From: Mercenaria mercenaria | Taxonomy: Eukaryota; Mollusca; Bivalvia; Venerida; Veneridae | DNA: 64,000 nucleotides | Reading direction: 5' to 3' | NCBI RefSeq assembly: GCF_021730395.1 | Contig: NC_069362.1 | Span: forward strand, 35,482,501 to 35,546,500 | Part shown: piece after piece, positions 1 to 13,238 of the stretch | Layout: each line of letters begins with the position of its first letter | Position numbering within the stretch: position 1 is the stretch's first letter | Translations under genes and position numbers: made by a program | Notes under the pieces: model-generated | Told to the model about the DNA's origin: nothing | What the model saw: only the letters and a program-made list of their open reading frames with translations | The model's database searches: none

Positions 1-1704
1 GGAAGTTTTTGTTTAGTAAAGAAACATAAATAATTCATGTTAATACATCAATGTTCAACTACTGTTTGGCAGTTTTGAAAATGGAGCCAAACTCTATGCA
101 GCCAATAAAAACAAAGAAGAAGTCATGTGATACTGTTCTGGCAATCCTCTGGCGAACTTTCACATCTGGTCAGATAATTAAAAGATCATATGCGAATGTT
201 TTGGAGAATAAAATATAGATAAAAGATTCTGGTGACGTTTTGGTGAATGAAATCATGTGATAAAGTTTCTGGCGATGTTATGGCAAACTCTTAATTCAGT
301 AAGGTCTGTGGTGAGTTTGCAGCAAAGTCACCGAAACGTTTGCCGAAAGGTCGCCGCTACCGGCGAACTCCTGCAAACATTTATTACTCTGTTCTGGTGA
401 ACTAAAATGTTTGCGGCAAATTTACCGCAACTTTGCGGCAAATTTGCCGCAAACTTTTCATTTTGGTAAGGGTCCAGTCGTTAACTAACAATAAATAAAT
501 CGTTAATAATTTTTGTTGCTCCAAATAATTTTGATTTAATAACATAATATCACTGGATAAGTCCCTGGTGAAATTAAGACAGTACCTGATTTGAAGGTTA
601 CTATCTTCACAAATACTTTACTTTTATTCTGTTAACTTACTCATATTTATGAAGGGATACAACAGAAATAGGATATTTTATGTCTGTGAGGTTCATTTCT
701 TGAGTAATGACATAAAACATACAGGTGAACTTATAGATATGCATCTAGAGTAACCGATTATCCGATTATATCCGATTAATCAAATCGGTTGGCTTGTCCG
801 ATTATGCCGATTAATCGGTTGGCAAATCTAACCGATTTGCCAATCACTACGAAAAGGGTAATAACTTGGACAATATCAAACACAGTTATAATTGTCGCTA
901 TTAGGACGATAATTGATAACTATTAATGGTTATAGATTTCAAAGGTCAAATTAAAGTGATATCATAATGAGTTTGTGTTACTCCGCTGAAGACTGGATTC
1001 GACCTCAGGCCACCACGATTCTTCAATGCGCAGTTTAGTTCAGTTTTGTTCTGTTTATTATTGAATATTCATTAATCTACTATATAATATTTAATACTTT
1101 AATGACGAAGGAGATATACGGACTAATCTACGGTTAAGAGTCACCAGCAATTTGATCGAAAATCATTTCATTTTCATTCAGTGTTGTGCCCCAACCCCCG
1201 ACCTAGGCTTAGTGAAAAAGTACAGATAAAGTGCTTAAAAGTTATGTTGCATACATGTATATCTTAAAGATACTTCACTTAGAGTCACGTTGCTCATGCT
1301 CGGGTTAAACGCTCTAACACTGGGAACCGGAAATGGAATTTTATAGCCTTGTTTACGGCGCCCTTTTTCATTATCGACAGGGTTAAACCAACATCTCTAC
1401 AAAAGAAGTGTAATTTCTTCATTCAAATAATATTTCATTTGGTCATAAATTAATCATATGTTTATTTCGCTACGATGTGTCTTTGACACTGCAGTTGTAC
1501 CTACTCATTCCGCCATATTGATTGTTCTCGCATTGTTCGCGGTCCTCACGATTAAGAGGTTGTGTAAAATTTTGACCAGAGACCAATGTTCTTGGGCCTT
1601 GTTCGTGTCATTTGAGCGATTGGATCTAGGATTGGACACAGAAGAACAAGAACAACGAAGAGCCCAAGGACACCCCTAGTCAACAAGACACGGATCTAAC
1701 AACC
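1..1704. other. Non-coding, short palindromic repeats
   Basis: No gene recognised. At 120-470 the words TTCTGGYGAAC and GCGGCAAATTTGCCGC recur in both orientations. At 751-845 a cluster of CCGATTA/TAATCGG words forms several inverted repeats. Both look like remnants of palindromic DNA elements. A 73-codon frame at 1458-1679 has no recognisable domain. Confidence 0.5.
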
Positions 1705-3085
1705 ACGAACAAGCATTTTTGTAAAACAATATGTTAAACACTGCAGACGAACGCAGTTACGACACGCTTTATGCGTAGGACGGAACCGGAAGTTACCGTA
1801 AACATCTTTGTAATGAGCGTTTTGCGAAGTTTAGTTTAAATTTTAGTAGCAGTCATAGCATTACAACGTTCGGTCAAGCGCTTAAGTAATAAAGTAAGAA
1901 AGTAAAAATGGATTCTGGTGGCGGTGTTCAGGTAAGTCGATGTTATTATTTTCTATGTAAAACAGCAGTGTATGACATCTTTTATCAGCATTTCCAGAAT
2001 TTCATCTTGTGAGGCTACTTTCGTCCTAAAGGTCTGTTTGAAGGCAGTCAAATAATACCAAAAAAAAAAAAAATAATGCGAGGAATCCTAGGTCACGTGA
2101 CAAGCTTGCGATAAAACCGCTTATATTTAATAAACATCAGGAATTACCTAGTTTTTCATAGCAAGTTCGAAACAAATTTGGAAGCATACTAAGTTGCTTA
2201 AAATCATCATCAACATTTTCAAATCATGTGTGCAAAACTTGTCTTTAACAGGTGGTAATTTGAACGTTCCAAACAAGCATTGTATGACTCAAATTGGATG
2301 CCGTTGAAAGCAAGGATTGGGTTTAAGATACATTCCTTCGTGTACAGCTGTCGCATTGTCAGATCACCTTTGTATTCAACACAATTGCTTGCAGAATATG
2401 TTCCCAGAAGGCAAGGTTGAGCAACCTATGAATTTCCACTTTTTTTACTACAAATTCTGAATTTAGTAATGTTGTTCCATACAACAGAACCAAGACAGGA
2501 TCAAAACTGTAGAATTGACTGCCGTTAGCACTATGCAATGGTAAATCACTTGAAACATTCAAAAACAATCTTTATATACTGTGTTTTAGAGACTTCGTGG
2601 TATTGTCTTAAACTAATTGATAATTATTTTATATGCGATGTGAGCAGGTATTATGCGTAACTTCGCTTTTTATTTTATGCGAGTTTTTTTTACATATTAA
2701 CATTAATATTTCATGGTCTGTATATGTAAAACGGCATTGAATATGTCATTGTATAGAAACAAGCGTTTAATCAAATCAATCATGTTAAATTTCAGTTTCA
2801 TATGTCAACTGATAGAGCAAATCAATGGTAACGTCGTGGGCATAATTTAAGCTTTAAAACTTATTAATACCCTGAAATCCCGAAAATAAGCCGTTTATAT
2901 ATCAGCCGCACTCAAAAATAAGCCGTACAGATTTTGGTATCAGTAATAATATCAATGACTTTGTTAGGACACTATATGAGATAGCAAAAGTTGCCAACGT
3001 GTAAATTTCCACACGTAATGGCAATAAAACATACTTTGGAATACAAACACCTAAAACAAGTAGCAAGTAGGACTAAAGAGCTTTG
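1705..3085 (+). repeat. Tandem duplication, copy A, with first-exon-like cassette
   Basis: This stretch is similar over most of its length to about 4170-5650 in the same orientation. Shared landmarks include ACACTGCRGACGAAYGCAGT, the block around GTGTTCAGGTAAG and the final GCAAGTAGGACTA near 3064. Copy B has about 230 bp extra near 5240-5478. No protein domain is visible in the rest of the copy. Confidence 0.75.
1908..1931 (+). CDS. Candidate first coding exon (MDSGGGVQ) with splice donor
   Basis: An ATG in a good Kozak-like context (A at -3, G at +4) opens eight codons, MDSGGGVQ, and ends at a strong donor, GTAAGT, from 1932. The downstream partner was not found. The paralogous site near 4340-4358 keeps the donor but not this start codon. 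It could be the first exon of a host gene (even of the scramblase, about 37 kb away) or chance. Nothing in the eight residues identifies a family. Confidence 0.3.
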
Positions 3086-4169
3086 GCTCCTAGTCTATGA
3101 AATAAAATCTGGAAAGCAGATCCCTCGGAAGCACCGAGAACAAAGCAAACAGTGAAAATTGCAGACTCGGTTTGATTGAGTCTGTTCATGGGCAGTTATG
3201 GAAAAAGCAACACTGCCCACGCCCCCTAGCACCGGCTTTCGTGAGAACGCGGTTTTCTGTTCCAAAACCAGGCACAAAAAAGGACCATGCTACGGAAGGT
3301 CTATTTTACCAAGATTAAATAATACCCTTAGGAATACCTTGGTATCTTCCTACGGCATTGAAATCTTAAAAGTCGTAATATGACCTTAATTACATATTTA
3401 TGGCAATTACATCGACGAAAAACAACAGACACCCAAAATTATCGCTGTTAAAATGAGTGGTCAACATAAATATTCGAAGCCTCAGGAGCTTCCGCATGTT
3501 ACTAGCATATGAAATGAAAGTCCGTGAGACTAAATTTCGGCTTATGTTACTTATAACGTTACTGGTATGCTGCTAGATACACACTGTGCCAACCAATAGT
3601 TTCGTAACCTTGGTCTGAGTTTATTTGTTTAAAGAAATAAGTGTAAGTGTTTCAAGGGTCAATTATATACAGTATTAGGTAAAGTCTGATTCGGTCTGGA
3701 ATTTCGACTATAAAACTGTAAATAAAGTTCTAATCGTCGCAAATCACTTTAGCGGAAACACTGTGTTATTGCTGTTAGCCCATTTTGTGGAATTTTCAAT
3801 ACAACTATCCCCTGCCCCATCGCATCCACTGTATGCAGTTAAACCAGAAGGAAATAATTAGTATATTACTTTTTTGTGCATGTTACATACCGTTCAATGG
3901 AAAATGAAAGTAACCGGGTGTGAAACTACCTTAAAGTTTGCAGAAATGTTCTAGATTATAAAGTAATAAAGTATACAGACCTGTAACCATAAATGCTAGT
4001 GGGCATCTCAACATCCAAGACTCACCTCCTATGGATGCATTAGTGGGATTGATTGCACATTCCAATTTTACTCAGTAGTAGTAACAGTACTTGATAATAA
4101 TTAGAATCTTTTCAAGCATTCAACACGACATTGAATTGGACGAATACTTACAGAACGAGCACTTAGCAA
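3086..4169. other. Spacer between tandem copies, nothing recognised
   Basis: AT-rich sequence separating the two duplicated cassettes. Short frames at 3095-3383 lie on opposite strands and resemble no known family. Confidence 0.4.
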
Positions 4170-5650
4170 TAAACCAGTATTTAAATATGTTTAACACTGC
4201 GGACGAATGCAGTTACGACACGCTTTAAGTGTAGAACGGAACCAGAAACATTTTTGTGATGAGCACTGTACGACGTTTAGTTTAAATCATGGTAGCAGTC
4301 ACGGCGTCAAGCGCCTGAATAATAAAGACTCATAAAAAACGTTGATGAAGGTGTTCAGGTAAGATAGTGCTATTATTTTCTATGTAAAATAAACAATGTT
4401 TTATCAGAATTTCACTTCTTGTGAGACTTCCTTTGTCTTGAAGGTCTGTCTGTAGGCAATCATATAATGCCAAAAAGTATGGGGTTAATCATACTGCAAA
4501 GAAACCATAGTCACGTGACAAACATGCTCCTATAGCGTAGGTAGACATCAGGAAATACCTGCTTTTATCTTCTTTTTGTCATATCAATTTCTACACAAAC
4601 AAGGAAGCATACTTAGTTGCTTGAAATCATTATCAATGTATTCAAATCATGTGTGCAAAACTTGTCCATCATAGGAGGAAATTTGACAATTTCAAACAAG
4701 CATTGTGCAATTTTTGCTGTTTGCCTTGTTTTTGATGCTTCCGAGGGATCTACTTTTCACATTTCATTTACATTGGTTGACGGAGAAAGCAATGATTGAG
4801 TTTCATGTACAGCTGTCATATTGGCGGAGCATCTTTGTATTAAACGGAAATGCTTACAGAGTATGGCAGTAGGCAAGCTTTGAGATCGTCAGGAAATTCT
4901 GAATGCCGTTATGTTGTTCCATATAACAGTTAATGAAAGAAGTTTCTGTACTATTTGTCTAAATCTGTGGAATGAAATGGCATTCTCATTGCGCAGAAGG
5001 GAATCACTTGAACCATTCAATAAATATCTTATAGCAGTCTATTTTAGAGACTTCATGGCATTGTTTTAAACTTACTGATAATTGTTTTATATGCGATAAC
5101 AGCAGGTAATATGTATAAGATTTTAATCTTATGTGACTTTTTAAACATTTTACCATTAAAATATTAAGGTTTGTTTATGTACAACACCATTGAATATTAT
5201 CATTGTTGAATTAAATAAATCAGTGTTAGTTTCACTTTTAGAATAAGAAAGTGGAAGACCAAAGTTCTCCCAACACGATATAAACGAAAATGTTGATAGA
5301 ATTCCACCGATAAACGGAGAACAGAGGAACATTGATCATTTGTAACTGGAGCAAAGAAATAAGATGCTTGTAATCAAAATAATCGGCTAGATAAATTTCA
5401 GTGCGCTTATTTGTACAAACTGCTAATATTTTTTCTGTATTGAATAACAATCATAATGGTGTTGTTGTTACTATAAATTTACGGTAACGTGACGGGCATA
5501 ATGTAAACTCTTAAAATGTATTGAAATGTCCTGTAAATCCATATCTGAACTTTTCACACTCTGCATTGCTACTATATGCCTCTTCTGCACTGGGTTACAT
5601 GAGTGTATTGAAGATTTAACAAACTGTGGTTCGCAAGTAGGACTACAAAG
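4170..5650 (+). repeat. Tandem duplication, copy B
   Basis: Diverged second copy of 1705-3085. It retains GGTGTTCAGGTAAGA at the exon-like site, but the reading frame and ATG of copy A are not preserved. It ends with a tRNA-B-box-like GGTTCAGTTCC near 5663. An AT-rich segment at about 5240-5478 is absent from copy A. Confidence 0.7.
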
Positions 5651-6392
5651 CTAGCGATCCAGGTTCAGTTCCTATCCAAGATAGTATACAGGGTTGGGTG
5701 ATTACTTAAGGGAGCGCATATTGCTATTTCACTTTACATGCAGAAATGAGGAAGGGTTGGAACTTGATGGTGGGGAGATAAAAAGACCTATTCCTAAAAT
5801 GATAAAATACTCATGGACACTTGTAATACTCAGAACTTTGTGGATAACAATGTGTTTAAATGAATGTAACAAGAAAACAGAGGTCTTCGTGAAAGTACAG
5901 CAAACACAAAATATTAAGCCTTTGTATAAAGACAAAAATAGGTTTTGTACAATACCAGTGTAACAAAAAAAATGGACTTCTGACTTTTTCTTTCTAAAGT
6001 ACCAAGTTTGATTAAAGAGCTCAAATTCAACACCCCGTCATTTCAACTTTGGTATTCATTGATACAAATCTAAACAAAACAATCATAGTAGGATAAGCAT
6101 TGCAGGGGCGTAACATGATATTCTACGAAATCAACACCTTTGTAAAGATATGTAAGATGTTAGACTTGTCTAGTGGGTAAAATACATAACGTTGATCACT
6201 CGGTATTGATTTTGAAAATGAGGTTAATTTTAATTTATTTAACATGGTTTTGAAGGCACTGGCCTCCAGATCGGTAGGAAAAAACCAAGAGATTAATAAT
6301 TGTTAATGCTGTATTTAAAACTGCATTATGACATTTTATATGTTAAGTATGTTAAGTAAACACACGAGATTTTGCTGTTTGTACTACTTTTA

Positions 6393-7140
6393 GACCTTGA
6401 GCTGACAATAACCGCCTTCCCCCTCTAAGGACATTTCTACGCTATGATTTTCTTAAAGCATATAATATGAACTATCTTTCCAGAAATTATGCCATCTGGT
6501 AGTCGAGTTATTTTTACGTTACAGCCTAGTTTATAAGTTACAATTAATAATTTTAAGAAAATACTAACTGGCACTACAGTTAGCCATAAATGGTTTACTA
6601 GCTACACAGTACGTCAATACATATAGACAGAATATACATATATTTATTTTGCAGGTAAAAGTGACACTTTTTCATGATTTAGGTTATCAAATGTAAGTTA
6701 CCAAAATTTGTAACGAAAATAGAAAATATAGCTAATGATTTTTTTATTTTATTTGTAGTGTCTACGTCAAAAGTGTTATAGAGAGGTTGCTTTACATAGT
6801 TATATGGGTTGTAAAATATTTCTAATTATTATGAAAAAATAGCGGTAATGTATAGTAAAGAAGATAAAATAATATATTATTGACGATTTTTTAAAAAGTA
6901 AAAAATAGTCGGGATATAGTAAAATATTTTGTTTAGGAGGCATTAACATGTACAAATTCCATAAATATATGTAATATATTTCAAAACATATAAATATATA
7001 ACAAACTATAATTCTATGTAACGAAAATTACTAATTACATAAATTTAATATATTTCTCTTCGAGCTGAATTTACAATTAAGATCAACAAACAAATCATAT
7101 ATATATGAAATGAAATTAATTTCACTGAGTGCCAGGGAAG
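6393..7140 (+). repeat. Long repeat R, partner of inverted copy 34250-35063
   Basis: Similarity to the reverse complement of 34250-35063 is clear over several hundred bases: GAGCTGACAA at the outer end, TTTCTACGCTATGATTTTC, ACAGTTAGCCATAAATG, TATCAAATGTAAGTTACC and GAAAATTACTAATTACA. A weaker same-orientation copy is at 30786-30960. It has the place of a terminal region of a mobile element, with an ORF fragment lying inward at 7810-8080. The opposite end was not found. Confidence 0.65.
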
Positions 7141-7789
7141 CATTTCAAAAGTGGCAAAAATGTTTACTTTTGGTTTACTAAATGTATGTAGATATATTTC
7201 GTATGATATTGTTGCTCATCAAAGCAACAAAGGTTAAAGCTTTTGATTTATATATACCATCTCTTTACAAACTGTACTCTTTGTTCTTTGCATTTGGCAA
7301 CAATAACAGTGTTGCCGCTTAGTTGAGAAAATGAAATTCCCTGACTTTTCCCTGACATTTCCACGACTAAACCATAATTGTCACTGACAAATACCACATT
7401 ATTTTTTTCGGCCTCCACCTCCCCTACAGATGTCCAACACACCCCTGTGTGGGTTGCAAAGCCTTTCAGTCTTCAAAATTCCAAAGTAAACATTAAAACG
7501 AAATTGATTCAAACGCATTTACTTTATGTTTATACACATCAAAATTTGTTTAGAAATACTTATAAATACTGCTTGAGGACTGCTATAGCCACTGAACATT
7601 TTAAACATCGACCAAGAATTTTTTCCCCTGACTTTTCTAAAATTTCATTTTCGCTGACCGATATCAAGATTACCCTGATTTTTCACCGATTTGAGAAAAA
7701 ACAACAACAACATAATTTTCCCTCACTTTTCAAGGTAAGTGGCAACCTTGAATAATTATGCCCATTACCTCTATTCCGAAGTAATGATT

Positions 7790-8080
7790 TTAATGTATCG
7801 AGGTCCTCTGTACCGGCATTGAGAAATGCTGTAGATATTACTATAGAGCAGACAATTAACAGACACGCAAAGTCTGAGGGTGGCATGATTGGTTTCAGTA
7901 AAAACTATGCTGCACACTTCCGCTGGTGCATAGGCCGTCATTACAGAGCCAAGTTTGTTAGAGCATACTTCGGAATGCAGACAAATAGAGAAGACACGTC
8001 TGACCGCCAAGAAGTATTACTTGCTCAGATACGCAGGAGTGAAGACGAAGTTAACAGGGTAATGTGTCAATGACAGTTCA
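7790..8080 (+). pseudogene. Fragment of a high-copy uncharacterised gene family
   Basis: The frame from about 7819 reads AVDITIEQTINRHAKSEGG, GFSKNYAAHFRWCIGRHYRA and ends near a GTAATG donor-like site. The pattern, EQTxNRxAKxxGGxxGFS then an RW motif, matches a family I recall as very numerous in molluscs and other invertebrates but without an assigned function. A second, inverted copy lies at 33390-33560. Here only about 85 residues are present, so it is an exon or a fragment. The flanking repeat R suggests that the gene travels inside an element. Function unknown. Confidence 0.5.
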
Positions 8081-9054
8081 AATAAGGTAACCTAAAAATT
8101 AAACGTCACAGAAAGGATGCAACTTGGTGCTGGTCTCTATGTGGCAAGTACTGCCATCTGCAGTATTAAACAATCCTGTCATTAATTGGTGTCATTAATG
8201 ACGTCAAAAACCTGATATAAAATTAACATGTTCATATTGAAAATATTGACGGATGTTCAAACTAAAAGTAGTTGAACATTCAGAATATGATACTTTGAAT
8301 TTCTGCTGTGATGATTTACTAATTATGTGACATTTAATTTAAGGGTTACGGTTAAATGTATATAATTCAGGCTATGACCGTTTTTATGTTTTATTATTAT
8401 AAAATAATCATTAAAATTGTGTAGAACATTCATCCAAATCTGTCAAAAGTTGGCGATCAAAGAAAAAAACAGGTGTGGAGTTAGAAAAGTTGTTGAGTAT
8501 ATTATTAATAAACGCACCATTTTGATTCCTGTAGTACCTTAAAAGTCATTTTCAGAAGTTCATTTTTGACCTTGACATGTCTGTGACCTTGAAATTACAT
8601 TAAAATAACCCTTGGATACGACAATACCAAAAATATTTTTGCAGTTGATCCATATATATAGATTGGCAAACAAGTCTAGTATAACACACTTTGCCATCGT
8701 ATGCCACTTTTCCCAGATATATAATTTATTATTCTATATAATATAATATATAGAATATTTTTTTAATATTATCATCAGTTTTATTTACAAAATACTACAG
8801 GGCGATGAAAAACAATATTTAAACCAATTTAGATGTTTATATGAAAACAAAACGAGTGCACAGCGGTGTAGTTTATTCGTAAATGCACTCATTTGACAAC
8901 ACCCCATTATGCTGTAATGAGGAACCATAGAAGGCGACAGTCCCTTTTAAAATTCATGTTTGATCCTAAGGAACACTCTTATAATAATATCCGAGCATTA
9001 ACAAAAAATGCCATCAGAAGTCACGTTTTACTCAGATATTGGCAGACTATATAA
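8081..9054. other. AT-rich, no gene seen
   Basis: No open frame of note or repeat terminus recognised. A CRE-like TGACGTCA lies near 8199, with no nearby gene to interpret it. Confidence 0.4.
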
Positions 9055-9330
9055 CTAAACTCTATACCTAAGATTTATTTGGTTTTATAAGGGAGAAGTT
9101 ATTTAGTTTTATAGGGGAGATGTATTATGTAAGCTTAAAGTAGAATAAATGAATGAAATCAAGTAGCTGTTATAAAGTAATACATGTAACTTGTTGTTAA
9201 TCAAATCAACCGATAAACTGTTGCTAAATGGACTATCTCGCTCTCTAGACGCGGATATATAGCGTTGTTTGGTTGCCCCTAAAGAAGAGTTTGAATAAGA
9301 CCGGAAAGCTTTAAGAATCCAATTTGTCAG

Positions 9331-10795
9331 ATATTAAAACTTCAAGTTTCAAGTTTATTATTAAATTCTCAGTATGTACATAATGTAACATAAACATGAG
9401 ATTCACATTTCAATAATAATAATAATAATAAAAACACGTGATCAGTAGAGGACGACTTTTATTTAAAAAGGTGAAGGAATCGGCGTTTAAGTTTCATCTT
9501 GTTCAGAATCTATTCATCGTAACCTAGTCTATAATTAGAAAATTTTATTACCTCACTCAGTATCTAAGTTTTGATTGGTTAGGATATTTGCACGCGCTTC
9601 TGTGTAGAATTATAATGACCGTAAAATATGTTACTAGGTAAGACATATAAGTTAATGTGTCATAATCATTGACCGTTTTGGATTTTGAGAAAAAGCATGC
9701 TTAATTCACTTTTAATGTCCCTCACACGTGGTCTACCAGTAAAACAGTGTTCCGTGATTAATAGTGGCCAAATTCAGTGTTACAAAATGGTGTTAATGTG
9801 GATAGAGATATTAATAAATAGAATTCTCAGCAATTGTGTCATTTTGTGGAGTCAAAGAGCTATAAAAATAAATAGATTGGCAACTTGAAAGGCATATAGA
9901 GCAAATCTCGCCAACCTCCCGTGACAAAAAAACGAGATCTCGTTTATCGGAAGTGGCGTATTTTATACTTCTTTGGTGGAGTTTAAATTTAAAATCTTGA
10001 AAAGGTTTCGCAGTTGGAATTTTGCCGTCAGCTTGCGATTTAACTATCAAGAAGGGGTAAGTGACGTACTTTATCTAAGTTGGCAGTGCATGCTAGTAAA
10101 AAAAATATAGAAAATCTATCTATTCTGATGTCAAGTACAGATGATCAAACCCTTGGCCAAAAAACGAAACCACAAGGGCAAATCTGACTTGATTTGTGGG
10201 TAGAATTACCGATATTATGAAAATTCTTCTGTTTAAGAAGAATTCAAATAAATATTTATAGTTGTAAACTAACAATCAGTATCAACAGTAGCAATACATA
10301 TTAGTCAATAGATAAATAGGGAAAGAGGGTTTTTTTGGGGAAATAACTTTTAGCTAAATAGTAAAATTTAGAGTTGGAATCTACTGTACTTCCTTCAGTT
10401 TTCAATAACTGTTGTGCTGTTTAAAACAAGTACAGTATACATATATGACATAGGAGTAGACACTGTTGTGTTAACAAACTGTTCATGTAAACTTAAAAAT
10501 AAATGTGTAACGTTAAATTAACATGTTATTATTGTAACAAGTATTTTAAATAGACAAATAAATTTTTCATTTTGGTAAGGTACCTTTTTGAGATAAATTC
10601 TATGGAATACATATATACCATATTCACAAATTGTTCATGAATATGAGAAAAGAAAAAAAGCACAATTAGTCGTTTAATTATTAGGGGTGTATGGTTACAA
10701 AAGCTGTGACTAATTGAACTATGCATACCAAAAGCATATCAAAATTATAAACATTTATATTGTATAAAACATGTACCTATTATTGTGTAAACTTA
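9331..10795. other. No gene seen; short AAT microsatellite
   Basis: An (AAT)n run sits near 9411-9430. The remaining sequence is AT-rich with only short frames of no recognisable family. Confidence 0.4.
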
Positions 10796-10865
10796 CAGGT
10801 ACCCTTTAATCATTGACGAAACGGACAACTCCTGTTCCTTTCACAGCCGATTTAGCAAATATTAA

Positions 10866-11100
10866 GAGCTGCGCCATGAGAAAACCAACATAATGCGTTT
10901 GCGACCAACATGGATCCAGACCAGCCTGCGCAGCCGCGCAGTCTGGTCAGGATCTATGCTGTTCGCTAATGGTTTCTCTCATTGCAATGAGCTTTGAAAG
11001 CTAACAACATGTACCCTGACCAGACTGCGGGGATGCACAGGCTGGTTTGGATCCATGCTGGTCGCAAACGCACTATGTTGGTTTTCTCATGGCGCGGCTC
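10866..11100. mobile_element. Palindromic MITE, copy 1 (235 bp)
   Basis: The element starts GAGCTGCGCCATGAG and ends CATGGCGCGGCTC. It folds back on itself through GGATCCAGACCAGCCTGCGC and its complement. Copies of the same family lie at 38810-39044 and 56766-57000. It is non-coding and sits in duplicated block I, while the equivalent site near 60595 lacks it, so it inserted after the duplication. Short AT-rich flanks resemble target duplications but are not decisive. Confidence 0.8.
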
Positions 11101-11159
11101 AATTATAACTTTGTTGAAACTGATGAAATAGATTTAAATGCAAACATACTAGCGGGAGA

Positions 11160-11500
11160 TTATGTACAAGATATCAACATTCAAAGGGCGTCTTAACATA
11201 CAATTATGAATAGAAATGGTAGATTTCTAATAGTTTTACAGATAAATCGGATTACGCATTACGAACGGACGGATAGGTCGAGATGCTCGAAAATCAAGAT
11301 CATACTTAGCAGTCAAATGTTAACATGGCATGAACAGGATCTGTTTCGTGCCAGGTCTAGAAGTCTGCCATCCATCAAGACTTACTGTTTTACTTGACAT
11401 AAATGTTCCCAATGTTGAGACGACGATGAATATTACGGGTTCTTCCAAATTAAACAAAAATCAACCGGGGGTCGTCTCAAAAACTTAACATGATCCTAAC
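11160..11500 (+). repeat. Remnant of tandem-core repeat, duplicated at 61370-61580
   Basis: Contains CTTAGCAGTCAAATGTTAAC, TGGCATGAACAGG and AATATTACGGGTTCTTCC, shared with 61410-61560. At 61080-61620 the same family shows at least two units of about 170 bp behind a run of CCGTCCGTTCG words, which gives its likely type. Confidence 0.55.
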
Positions 11501-11747
11501 TTTGGCATCTTATTTGGTTATACATTGAGTGCACTTTTTTAATATTTCCCCGTTTAGGCCTATACTTAGTTTATACAGTTTATACCAAAGTGCATTTCTG
11601 TAAACACATGTACATAGAATCAAAACACATGCACATATCTATGAACCTGAAATATAATGTTCAAAAATTGAATCAACTGTAGAATAGGCTTCCTAAAACC
11701 GAACTGGGCATCTGAAGTTACGTTATTTCTGTCAGTCAGTTCGTACT

Positions 11748-12284
11748 TGGTTAGGAAACTGTACGACTTGGGTGTGCTTTCTTGCCATAATGGCACATGT
11801 AGTGTCATAACTGCCCGAGAGATTCAGCCCGAGGGCCATTATGAAACTCAGTGTGCTATTATGGCTTTGAAACTCAGTGTGCTATTATGGCTTTGAAACT
11901 CAGTGTGCTACTTTGGCTAGAAAGCATAATCAGCCGTTTATTGAATTTTTTATTATATACCTACGCTTCATATTCACCTTGGTATTTTCATTTTACATAT
12001 TTTTTTCTACAAATTTATGGGGCCCAAGCATAACTTGCATTTATTTATCGACATTAGCATCAGTATTTGACAATCGATCTGAAAATGATTCAGTACCCTT
12101 TCACGCGCTATAATGACGTTGCTACATGACGTCAACATCAGAACGCGCTGACGTTCCGGTTACACGGCCATTATGATAACGGCGCGTGAGGCGCACTGCG
12201 CCATTTTGGCTTAGTCAATAGAGACCGTAATGAACGTTTTAAACGGTTGTTTTGATACTATTTATAGTAACGTATATAATAAAG
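11748..12284. mobile_element. Insert in block I with 26 bp tandem units
   Basis: Absent from the matching site near 61870. It contains three units of about 26 bp (CTTTGAAACTCAGTGTGCTA) at 11846-11912, CCATAATGGC/GGCCATTATG inverted words, and a GC-rich end with a CRE-like TGACGTCA at about 12127. No coding potential; probably a non-autonomous element. Confidence 0.5.
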
Positions 12285-12699
12285 TCGTTTATTGATCACT
12301 GAGCTAAATAATTTTGCTAAGGTACTTCTTGACGCAATACCCCTAAAACTGCCAGCATTACTGTCGTTTCCTTCTGTTACTAATTTTGGCCTCTTTTTGT
12401 CCCTTTTGATGACCCAGGCATTTCACCTTTTCTGCAATTTTTTCGTTTTATTCTTTTTGTTTTTAGCATAGTTTCATAACCATTCATAATTACAAATATT
12501 TACAATTTTGCTTTTATAAATTAACACTTTATATCCAGGTTCACTCATAAAATCCGAAAATGTCACCACAGTTTCATCTGACATACACTACTTTACCCGA
12601 CATTGACCTTCATTATAGCAGACTGAGTCAATGAAATGTTCAAAACCTGCTAATGTACTATATTATTCAAAACGACCAGAATATACTACTACAATCATA

Positions 12700-12868
12700 T
12701 ACAAGACAGCTCCGGCTTCCCATAACGCTCCGCCAGTGTCATAGATTTTGACCGTATCGATTGCTCCTATATATAGACACAGAATACGGGTACTGAACGG
12801 GGCGTGGTTATACAGTACAATACATTCAGTATCGGCTTTTGTGGCTTTGATAAAGAATTCCACCACAG
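12700..12868 (+). promoter_or_regulatory. TATA cassette and non-coding first exon, copy 1
   Basis: CTATATATAG at about 12769-12778 is followed by GGGGCGTGG and an exon-like segment ending CCACCACA with donor GTAAGT at about 12869. Upstream sequence (GCTCCGGCTTCCCATAACGC, TTTTGACCGTATCGATTG) is conserved in copies at 27930-28106 and 62320-62452. Conservation of TATA, spacing and donor in three copies supports a promoter plus untranslated exon. Which gene it drives is not shown. Confidence 0.55.
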
Positions 12869-13238
12869 TAAGTTAAAACATTTTATACAGAACATGTATT
12901 TTAGTTAATCATAATGTTAGGAGAAAATTATAGTCTGTTAAGGTATTTAGAATTGTAATCAGTGTAAATTGCGGTCAACAGCTGATGACACTAAATAAAT
13001 CTAGATCTACGACAAAAACTAGAAATAAAGGCTTTTCTGTCAAGTTCACTAGCGGATTCAGGCGCGGATACACCCGGCGCGCTCCCCCTCTAAAATCGCC
13101 GAATCATAGGTAATTTGTCTTATGTTCTGGATCAAATTTTCTTACTCGCTATGCTCGTGTTTACAATTTATCTTTTGATTTGACTGAAGAATATAAAATA
13201 TGCACTTTTTCTCGCTCGCTACGTTCGAGTTCGAATTG

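Noticed and set aside
1458-1679. 73-residue frame with a hydrophobic stretch
   Set aside because: No family match, no paralogue, and the 3' half contains an inverted repeat; probably chance.
12127-12134. CRE-like TGACGTCA as a regulatory site
   Set aside because: An isolated palindrome inside an inserted repeat with no linked gene.
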